From Sandaracinus sp. (GTDB lineage: Bacteria > Myxococcota_A > Polyangia > Polyangiales > Houyiibacteriaceae), in assembly GCA_002699025.1 (NCBI GenBank), contig PABA01000182.1, forward strand, positions 88,550 through 152,549: a DNA stretch of 64,000 nucleotides, in the 5' to 3' direction. A program made the translations under genes and the position numbers. Below, one piece after another: positions 53,680 to 60,705 of the stretch. The notes below the pieces were generated by a model. The model was not told the origin of the DNA. It did not search any database and worked only from the letters and a program-made list of their open reading frames with translations. Positions within the stretch are counted from its first letter, which is position 1. Every line of letters starts with the position of its first letter.

Positions 53680-55149
53680 GTGCTGCGATGGCTTCCCTCG
53701 ACGCTCGGCGTCGCCCTCCTGGCCCAGGGCTGCGCCTTCATCGACGACTTCGACTACGAGTTCGTCGCCGACGCTTCCGTCGAGGAGGACGGCGGCGCCG
53801 CGGACGGGGGCGGGGGCCGCGACGGCGGCGAGGCGGATGGGGGGCCGGACGGCGGCTCGCTGGACGGCGGCTCGCTCGATGGCGGCGCCACGGACGGCGG
53901 CTCCGGCCGCACCTGCACGCCGCCCTGCCTCGGCGACGCCGTGCTCGACTTCTCCGCGGACACGCAGAGCGCCGGGCCCCTCGCGTGGGAGTACCTCTCG
54001 GACGATCGGGACCCGACGGGCTTCGGCTACGCGCGGCTCGGCCCGGACCTCGTCGACTCGGCGCCCGCCTGGACCGACGGGACCTCCGCGCCGGCCATCA
54101 TCGCCTGCGAGGGCCGGAGCGAGGGCGACTGCGCGGAGGCCGATGGCGGCCTGGCCTTCCGGAGCGACGCCGCGGGCGGTGAAGGACGCGACCCGGTCCT
54201 GGCGTTCACGGCTCCGCGGGATGGCACCTACGTCTTCGACGCCACGGCCTTCAGCCTCGCGGGCGCGCCGGAGGTGATCGTCAGCCGAAACGGCCGCCAG
54301 GACAGCGTGCTCCGCGCCCTGGTCGACGCGGCGGTGCCGACGCGCGTGACCGCCACCCTCGAGCTCTTCTCGGGAGAGCGGGCGCTCTTCACGGTGCGCC
54401 CCTCGGCGAGCGAGGGGGTGCGGCTCGCCGCCGAGGCGCGCGTGCTGGAGTCGGAGGAGGAGCCCCTCGCCGGCTGCCAGCTCGCGCTGCGCTTCGAGGA
54501 CCCGAGCCCGCTCGCCATCGGGTGCGCTTCGTCGGCGGCCTCGTTGAGCGAGCTCCGCGGAACCGAGACCGGCCGCGCGACGGGCCCCGACGGCAGCGCC
54601 GCCCGTGACTTCCCCGAGGGCTCGGCGCTCGAGCTGGGCGGACGCTTCGACTATGCGGGGGACTTCACCGTGCAGCTCTGGGTGCGGATCCCACGGCTCG
54701 GAGAGCGCCAGGTGCTCTACACGGATTGGTCCGCGGCGGACCCGGAGCGGATCGGCGGCGTCCGCCTCTGGTACGACACCCGGCGCCCCGACGGGAGCAG
54801 CGAGCGCTCGGTGACCGCCGGCGTGCTCTTCCCGCGCCCGGAGACCGAACCCAGCGGGCCGGGCTTCGTGGACTGCAACGCGACGCGCTGCCAGGTGGAG
54901 GTCGCCGGCGACCTGCCGAGCCTGGGCGAGTGGCACTTCCTCCGGCTGACGCGCGTGAGCGCCGAGGACGAGTTCCGGCTCTGCGTCGACGGGGAGCTCA
55001 TCGGTCGCGGCGTGCTGCCCGGGGACGTGGACATCTCCAACCCCACCGACCCCTTGCTCGGCGCCGCCAACACCTTCGACACGCCCAGCTTCGAAGGGCA
55101 GCTCGACGACGTGCGGATCTTCGACCGCGCCCTGCCCTGCGGCGACTGA
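53680..55149 (+). CDS. lipoprotein with LamG/concanavalin-like lectin domain
   Basis: 489 residues from GTG 53680, which puts the lipobox LLAQGC (Cys 18) right after a signal peptide. A Gly/Asp linker with SLDGG repeats (about 40-80) precedes a first beta-rich domain (90-270) and then a LamG-type jelly roll (about 285-487): LELGGRFDYAGDFTVQLWVRIP, GEWHFLRLTRV, FRLCVDGELIG and GQLDDVRIFDRALPC. Such domains bind sugars or proteins at the cell surface. It is divergent from the TPR gene by 77 bp. Confidence 0.85.
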   Translation: MLRWLPSTLGVALLAQGCAFIDDFDYEFVADASVEEDGGAADGGGGRDGGEADGGPDGGSLDGGSLDGGATDGGSGRTCTPPCLGDAVLDFSADTQSAGPLAWEYLSDDRDPTGFGYARLGPDLVDSAPAWTDGTSAPAIIACEGRSEGDCAEADGGLAFRSDAAGGEGRDPVLAFTAPRDGTYVFDATAFSLAGAPEVIVSRNGRQDSVLRALVDAAVPTRVTATLELFSGERALFTVRPSASEGVRLAAEARVLESEEEPLAGCQLALRFEDPSPLAIGCASSAASLSELRGTETGRATGPDGSAARDFPEGSALELGGRFDYAGDFTVQLWVRIPRLGERQVLYTDWSAADPERIGGVRLWYDTRRPDGSSERSVTAGVLFPRPETEPSGPGFVDCNATRCQVEVAGDLPSLGEWHFLRLTRVSAEDEFRLCVDGELIGRGVLPGDVDISNPTDPLLGAANTFDTPSFEGQLDDVRIFDRALPCGD

Positions 55150-55222
55150 CGCGCCGACTGCCGCGCCCGAGGTGCCGCGCTCGAAGCCTCACCGCCGAAC
55201 GCGCCGGCCGGCGTCACGCCGC

Positions 55223-55825
55223 TCAGAGAAGCTTGCGGCCCTCGAGCGCGCGGCCGAGCGTGACCTGGTCGGTGAACTCGAGCTCGCCGCCGTGGGGGAC
55301 ACCGCTGGCGATGCGCGAGCAGCTCACCTCGAGGGGCTGGAGCACCTCGGCGATGTAGAGGGCCGTGGCCTCCCCCTCGACGCTGAGGGGCGTGGCGACG
55401 ATGACCTCCTTCACGCCTTCGCGGACCCGCTCGACGAGCCCGTCGAGGGGCAGGTCCTCGGGGGCGATGCCGTCGAGGGGCGCGAGGAGGCCATGGAGCA
55501 CGTGGTAGCGGCCGCGGAAGGTGGCGCTCCGCTCGATGGCGACGAGATCCGGGACGCGCGCGACGACGCAGATCAGCGCCTCGTCGCGGCGCGGGTCGAG
55601 GCAGATCGGGCAGACCCGCTCGGCCCCGTAGTTGCCGCAGCGCTCGCAGCGCACGACCCGCTCGTGGATGGAGCCGAGGGACGCGCCGAGGGCCTGGGCG
55701 TAGCTCGGATCGCCACCGAGGACGTGGAAGGCGAGCCGGGTCGCCGTCCGCTCGCCGACGCTGGGGAGCCGCGCGAGGAGGGAGACCAGCTCGGCGATGG
55801 GATCGCCGCCGTCGTCGCCGTGCAT
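55223..55825 (-). CDS. recR: recombination protein RecR
   Basis: 200 residues, complete. Helix-hairpin-helix LARLPSVGERTATRLAFHVL, zinc finger CERCGNYGAERVCPIC (about 57-72), then the Toprim domain with EGEATALYIAEVL. Acts with RecO and RecF to load RecA at gaps. It is 28 bp downstream of ybaB and in the usual dnaX-ybaB-recR order, so probably one operon. Confidence 0.97.
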   Translation of the reverse strand: MHGDDGGDPIAELVSLLARLPSVGERTATRLAFHVLGGDPSYAQALGASLGSIHERVVRCERCGNYGAERVCPICLDPRRDEALICVVARVPDLVAIERSATFRGRYHVLHGLLAPLDGIAPEDLPLDGLVERVREGVKEVIVATPLSVEGEATALYIAEVLQPLEVSCSRIASGVPHGGELEFTDQVTLGRALEGRKLL

Positions 55826-55853
55826 CGGGAGGAGGCTGGGGTCGCCCCGGGGC

Positions 55854-56174
55854 TCAGCCGAGCCCGGGGATCTTCAGGCCGCCGGTGACCTTCTCGAGCT
55901 CGGCGTCGACGTGCTCGCGGGCCTTGGTGAGGGCGGCGTTGGTGGCGGCGACGATGAGGTCCTGCACCATCTCGAGCCCCTCCTCCTCGAGGATCCCGGG
56001 GTCGACGACCACCTTCACCAGCTCGGCGCCACCGTTGACGGTGACCATGACCTTGTCGTTGCCCGCGCCGGCCTCGAACTCCTCGTCCTTGAGCTCCTCG
56101 CGACGCTTCTCGATCTTGCGCTGCATGCGGCTCGCCTGCCGCATGAGCTCGCCCATTCCGCCTCGGAACTTCAT
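55854..56174 (-). CDS. ybaB: YbaB/EbfC nucleoid-associated protein
   Basis: 106 residues from ATG 56174 with GAGGAGAACG upstream as ribosome site. The sequence fits the family: MGELMRQASRMQRKIEKRREEL, VMVTVNGGAELVKVVVDP and QDLIVAATNAALTKAREHV. Forms a tweezer-like dimer that binds DNA. It sits between dnaX and recR, its typical place. Confidence 0.95.
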   Translation of the reverse strand: MKFRGGMGELMRQASRMQRKIEKRREELKDEEFEAGAGNDKVMVTVNGGAELVKVVVDPGILEEEGLEMVQDLIVAATNAALTKAREHVDAELEKVTGGLKIPGLG

Positions 56175-56289
56175 CGTTCTCCTCGTCTGACGGCCGGCCC
56201 CCGCTCGGGCGCGCCGCCTCGCGCGCCAGTGTCGCACCCTCTCGCGCTCTGTCGACCCCCGGCCGCTCGACCCGCGCGGGCCGCGGGCG

Positions 56290-58830
56290 TCAGTCGCCCT
56301 CGAGGCGGACCTCGACGCTCCCGCGCGCCTCCGGGAAGACGTCCATGGCGTCGCGCACGACCGGATGGCCGAGGGCCTCGAGGCGCCGGGCCTTCTGCTC
56401 CGCCTCGCGGCGCCCGGCCTCGACGGCGGCGACGGTCTTGGAGGCGGTGGCGCCGTCCTCGGCGTCGAAGCGGATCTCGATCTCGGGGGTGGCGCGCAGG
56501 CGGACGCGCGCGGCGTCGGCGATCGCCGCGCGGCTGTCGCGGGTGTCGGCCTGCCGTCCGTAGAAGGAGCCGTCTTGGAAGGAGACGACCAGCCGCTCGG
56601 CCGTGACGACGCGGGGCACGCCGTGCTCGAGGACGGCGGCGAGGGCCGGCCGGCTCTCGCGGAGGACGTTGACGATCGCCTCCCACTCCTGGAGAGCGGC
56701 GCGGCGGAGCCGGGGCTCGCCCCCGCCCTCGTCGGCGCCGCGACCCGGGCGGCCACGACCACCGGGAGCGCGCCCGGGCCCCGCGGCGGTGCGCTCGGCC
56801 GGGGGGGCCGCGCGCTTCGCGGCAGAGGGCTCCGGCGGGCGACGCGCGGGCGGACGGCGCTCGCGGCGGGGAGGCGCGCCGCGCTCGGTCGGGGCGAGGT
56901 CCGGGGGCTCGTCGAAGTCCGGCGGCTCGTCGAAGTCCGGCGGGGGCCCGAAGTCGTCCGGAGGCCCGAAGTCGGCCGGGCGTCCGCCCTTCGCCCCACC
57001 GCTCGGCGAGGCGCCGCGGCCCGCGTGCTCGGAAGGGGGCCGGCGGCCCGGCGAGCCCGGACGGCGGCGCTCCCCGGGCCCGCTCGGCGACGGCTCGCTC
57101 GAGGACGGCCCGCTCGAGGACGGCCCGCTCGGACCGGAGGGGCGACGCGGAGCGCTCGGCGACGGCCCGCTCGGCGACGGCCCGCTCGGCGACGGCCCGC
57201 TCGGCGACGGACCGCTCGAGGACGGCCCGCTCGGCGACGGACCGCTCGGCGACGTGCTCGGACCGGCGGGCCCTCGCGGAGCGCTCGAGGGCGCTGGCCC
57301 GCTCGAGGGGGCCGGCCCCCTCGGACCGGAGGCGCTCGGAGCGCTCGAGGACGGGCCGCTCGGGATGGAGGAGCCACGAGCGGGAGGGCCGCCGGGAGCC
57401 AGGTCGCGCGGCGAGGGCCCGCCCGGTGGAGGTCCGCCCGGCGGAGGTCCGCTCGACGCCGGAGGTCGGCTGGGCCCGGACGGGCGACGGGACGCGGGGG
57501 GGCCGCTCGGCGAGGCGGCGGACGACGGGCCTCTCGAACCGGGAGGCTCGCTCGCCGAGCCGGGCGTGGGCTCGCCCCGTGGTGGAGGCTCCGCGCCGGC
57601 CTCCGCCCCGGCGCTCCGGCTCGCGCGGGGGCTCCGACCGCGGCCGCCCGAGCGGGGCGAGGCGCCGGGAGGCGCGCCCCCGCTGGCGAGGCGCTTCTCG
57701 AGCCGATCGATGCGCGCGAGGAGCTCGCCGACCTGCCGGAGCGGCGGACGCGTGGCGGCGCGGACCAGGCCCATCTCGAGCACCAGCCGCGGCGAGCCGG
57801 CCTTGGCGACCTCGTCGACGAGCTTGGCCACGACCGAGAAGACCCGCTGGAGCTCGAGGGGGTCGTGCTCGCCGGCGAGGGCCCGGGCGGCCTCGCGCTC
57901 CTCGGCGACGAGATCGACGAGCGCCGAGTCGTCGCGGGTCACGCGGAGGACGACCAGGTCGCGGAGGAGCTGGAGCGTCTGGCGCGTGAAGTGGATCGGA
58001 TCGGCGCCCTGGTCGAGGGCCTCGTGGAGCTGCTCGAGGACGCGCCCGGCCTCGCCGCGGAGCACGTCGGCGACCACGGACTGGATGGCCCCCCGGCCGG
58101 CGATGCCGAGGTGGCGGGCGACCTCGCCGCCGACCAGGCGCTGGCCGCCGAAGGCGACGAGCTGATCGAGGAGCGTGAGCGCGTCGCGCATGGAGCCGGC
58201 CGCCTCGCGGGCGACGAGGGCCACCGCGTCGTCGTCGGCGTCCACGCCCTCCTCGCCGAGGATGCGGCGCACGCGCTCGGCGATGACGGCCTGCGGGATG
58301 AGGCGGAAGTCGTAGCGCTGGCAGCGCGAGCGGATCGTGACCGGGACCTTGTGGGACTCCGTCGTGGCGAAGATGAATTTCACGTGCGACGGCGGCTCCT
58401 CGAGGGTCTTCAGGAAGGCGTTGAAGGCCCCCGTCGAGAGCATGTGCACCTCGTCGACGATCACGACCTTGAAGCGGTCGCGGGCCGGCCGGAAGGGGAG
58501 CGACTCCTGGAGCCGGCGGACGTCCTCGACGCTGTTGTTGGAGGCGCCGTCGATCTCCTGGACGTCCATGTCGACGCCGGCCGTGATCTCCTTGCAGGAG
58601 TCGCACACGTTGCAGGGGGTGGCGGTCGGCCCCTGCTCGCAGTTGAGGGCCTTCGCGAGGATGCGGGCCGTGGTGGTCTTGCCGACGCCGCGGACGCCCG
58701 TGAAGAGGAAGGCGTGGGCGACCCGCTCGCTCCCGATGGCGTTGGAGAGGGTGCGCGCCACGTGCTCCTGACCGGCCAGATCGTCGAAGGTCTGGGGACG
58801 GTACTTCCGAGCGAAGACGGTGTAGGCCAT
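56290..58830 (-). CDS. dnaX: DNA polymerase III subunits gamma/tau
   Basis: 846 residues, clamp-loader ATPase. AAA+ domain: FARKYRPQTFDDLAGQEHV, Walker A GVRGVGKTTT at 45-54, zinc Cys set around C73/C76/C79 (NVCDSCK), VDEVHMLS, LEEPPSHVKF and the SRC motif RSRCQRYDF. A long linker (about 390-690) is Ser/Pro/Gly-rich; its core is PSPSG units from a 15-bp DNA repeat (57077-57255). The C-terminal domain (700-846) ends VEVRLEGD and should contact DnaE/DnaB. Longer than most DnaX because of the linker. No frameshift slippery site was sought. First gene of dnaX-ybaB-recR. Confidence 0.97.
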   Translation of the reverse strand: MAYTVFARKYRPQTFDDLAGQEHVARTLSNAIGSERVAHAFLFTGVRGVGKTTTARILAKALNCEQGPTATPCNVCDSCKEITAGVDMDVQEIDGASNNSVEDVRRLQESLPFRPARDRFKVVIVDEVHMLSTGAFNAFLKTLEEPPSHVKFIFATTESHKVPVTIRSRCQRYDFRLIPQAVIAERVRRILGEEGVDADDDAVALVAREAAGSMRDALTLLDQLVAFGGQRLVGGEVARHLGIAGRGAIQSVVADVLRGEAGRVLEQLHEALDQGADPIHFTRQTLQLLRDLVVLRVTRDDSALVDLVAEEREAARALAGEHDPLELQRVFSVVAKLVDEVAKAGSPRLVLEMGLVRAATRPPLRQVGELLARIDRLEKRLASGGAPPGASPRSGGRGRSPRASRSAGAEAGAEPPPRGEPTPGSASEPPGSRGPSSAASPSGPPASRRPSGPSRPPASSGPPPGGPPPGGPSPRDLAPGGPPARGSSIPSGPSSSAPSASGPRGPAPSSGPAPSSAPRGPAGPSTSPSGPSPSGPSSSGPSPSGPSPSGPSPSGPSPSAPRRPSGPSGPSSSGPSSSEPSPSGPGERRRPGSPGRRPPSEHAGRGASPSGGAKGGRPADFGPPDDFGPPPDFDEPPDFDEPPDLAPTERGAPPRRERRPPARRPPEPSAAKRAAPPAERTAAGPGRAPGGRGRPGRGADEGGGEPRLRRAALQEWEAIVNVLRESRPALAAVLEHGVPRVVTAERLVVSFQDGSFYGRQADTRDSRAAIADAARVRLRATPEIEIRFDAEDGATASKTVAAVEAGRREAEQKARRLEALGHPVVRDAMDVFPEARGSVEVRLEGD
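57077..57255 (-). repeat. in-frame 15-bp repeat in the dnaX linker
   Basis: The unit cccgctcggcgacgg and variants occurs about eleven times, with seven near-identical copies in 57153-57250. It encodes PSPSG-type repeats in the region joining the AAA+ core and the tau C-terminus. Copy changes keep the frame. Confidence 0.85.
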
Positions 58831-58977
58831 GGGGTCGCGCAGCGTACCGCTTGGGCCCGGGCCCGGCCAGAGGGGCCGGTGGCGCCCGCTTCGCTCGCGG
58901 GTGCGCTCGCGCTCGCGGAGGGGGCCAGGATGGGGGGGCCGCGACGGCTACGCTGACACCTGGGGGGCTCGGGCGGG

Positions 58978-59358
58978 TCAGACCTCCGGCGGCTCCGCCC
59001 CCGCGATCGCCTCCCCCCGCGCCAGCCGCTCCTCGAGCCTCTCCGCCAGCGCCTCGCACTCCGCCCCCAGCGCCGCGCCGTCCACGCCGAGCGCCCCGCT
59101 CGCGCGCCGCAGCTTCGCCGCCGCCTTCCGCAAGAGCCGCGGCGCCCCCCGCACCCGCTCCCCGCTCCGCAGCTTGTGCGCCGCCGCCGCGAGCTGGATG
59201 AGCCCCTGGAGCAGCGTCCGCTCCGGCCCCCTCGGCAGCGGGCGCCAGGCGTCCTCCCAGACCTCGTGCGCCTCGAAGGGCTCGCCCGCCCGGTAGAGCG
59301 CGCGCCCGGCCTCGAGCGCCTCGGCGAGCGTCACGGCCACGCCTTCACGCCGCGCCAA
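58978..59358 (-). CDS. DUF309 family protein
   Basis: 126 residues, all-helical. The family pattern is clear: LEAGRALYRAGEPFEAHEVWEDAWR (split over residues 13-38) and ERTLLQGLIQLAAAAHKL, with Glu, His and Trp as the conserved core. Function is unknown in the family. The start may be TTG 59358 or GTG 59340, the latter giving 120 residues. It lies 147 bp upstream of dnaX on the same strand. Confidence 0.88.
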   Translation of the reverse strand: MARREGVAVTLAEALEAGRALYRAGEPFEAHEVWEDAWRPLPRGPERTLLQGLIQLAAAAHKLRSGERVRGAPRLLRKAAAKLRRASGALGVDGAALGAECEALAERLEERLARGEAIAGAEPPEV

Positions 59359-59460
59359 CCGTCCGCCCCGAACGCGCGCGGCGCGAGCCCCATGCGGAGC
59401 CCGCGCCGCCTCGCGCGCCCGGACGCGACGCCGACGAACGCGACGCCGACGCTCACGCGG

Positions 59461-60639
59461 TCAGTCCTTCCGGTACATCGTCACGACACAGGCGCCGCCG
59501 AGCCCGAGGTTGTGCTGGAGCGCCACCTTCGCCCCCTCGACCTGCCGCTGCTCGCCCATGCCGCGCAGCTGCCACACGAGCTCCGTGCACTGCGCCAGCC
59601 CGGTCGCCCCGAGCGGGTGCCCCTTCGAGAGGAGCCCGCCGCTCGGGTTCACGACGTACTTGCCGCCGAAGGTGTTGTCCTCGTCCCAGATGAACTTCTC
59701 GGCCTCGCCCTCCGGGCAGAGCCCGAGCCCCTCGTAGGTCAACAGCTCGTTCGCCGTGAAGCAGTCGTGCAGCTCCACCACGTCCACGTCCTCGGGCCCG
59801 ATGCCCGCCTCCTCGTAGACCTTCGCCGCCGCCTGCTTCGTCATGTCGAAGCCGACCATCTTGATCATCGACTTCTCCTCGAAGCTCGAGGGCGTGTCGG
59901 TGGTCATGGCCTGCGCGGCGATCCACGGCGCGTCGCCGAGCCCGTGCTTCTTCGCGAACTCCTCGCTCGCCAGGATCGCCGCCGCGCCCCCGCAGGTCGG
60001 CGGGCAGCACTGGTAGCGCGTGAGCGGGTCGAAGATCTCCGGGCTCGCCATCACCTCCTCGACCGTCAGCTCGTCGCGGAAGAGCGCGTACGGGTTCTTC
60101 GCGGCGTGGCTCCGCGCCTTCGCGCTGATCTTCGCGAAGGTCTCGCGCTTGGTGCCGTGCTTCCAGCGGTACTCGCGCCCGGCCCCGCCGAACATCTGCG
60201 CGGCGGGGGGCGCCGGCGTGAAGCCCTGGAGCTCCTGCATCACCCCCGCGTGCATCTCGAGCGGGTTCGCCCGGTCGTCCCACTTCGCCCCGAGCGCGCC
60301 CTTCTCCATCTTCTCGAAGCCCACGGCGAGCACGCACTCGGCCATGCCCCCGGCGATGGCCTGGCGCGCGAGCATGAGCGCCGTCGAGCCCGTCGAGCAG
60401 TTGTTGTTCACGTTGAACACCGGGATGCCCGTCGTGCCCACCTCGTAGACGGCCCGCTGGCCGCACGTGGAGTCGCCGTAGACGTACCCCGCGTAGGCCT
60501 GCTGCACCTCCGCGAAGTCGATGCCCGCGTCCTCGAGCGCGGCGCGAATCGCCTTGCTCGCCATCACGTGGTAGTCGTCGCTCTTGCCCGGCTTCTGGAA
60601 GGGGACCATCCCCACGCCGATCACGTTCACCTTACGCAT
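59461..60639 (-). CDS. SCP2-type thiolase (3-ketoacyl-CoA thiolase)
   Basis: 392 residues. Last step of beta-oxidation, or lipid-transfer thiolase of the SCPx type: [19 protein letters not shown] contains the nucleophilic Cys (about 82), and [24 protein letters not shown] (HDCF), [15 protein letters not shown] (GHP) complete the active site. GGAGG lies 7 bp before ATG 60639. The neighbouring upstream gene encodes a SDR/hydratase-2/SCP2 enzyme that makes the preceding intermediates, so the two probably form one fatty- or sterol-side-chain pathway. Confidence 0.95.
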   Translation of the reverse strand: MRKVNVIGVGMVPFQKPGKSDDYHVMASKAIRAALEDAGIDFAEVQQAYAGYVYGDSTCGQRAVYEVGTTGIPVFNVNNNCSTGSTALMLARQAIAGGMAECVLAVGFEKMEKGALGAKWDDRANPLEMHAGVMQELQGFTPAPPAAQMFGGAGREYRWKHGTKRETFAKISAKARSHAAKNPYALFRDELTVEEVMASPEIFDPLTRYQCCPPTCGGAAAILASEEFAKKHGLGDAPWIAAQAMTTDTPSSFEEKSMIKMVGFDMTKQAAAKVYEEAGIGPEDVDVVELHDCFTANELLTYEGLGLCPEGEAEKFIWDEDNTFGGKYVVNPSGGLLSKGHPLGATGLAQCTELVWQLRGMGEQRQVEGAKVALQHNLGLGGACVVTMYRKD

Positions 60640-60705
60640 CCCAAACCTCCAGACGCTGCGCCTTCCGGTCGTCGCCGCTTCGCTGCCCGCGCGCTCGCAC
60701 GACCC

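Noticed and set aside
58831..58977. 4.5S (SRP) RNA gene near dnaX
   Set aside because: The GGAAG tetraloop region and conserved SRP core are not present in this gap or in 56175-56289.
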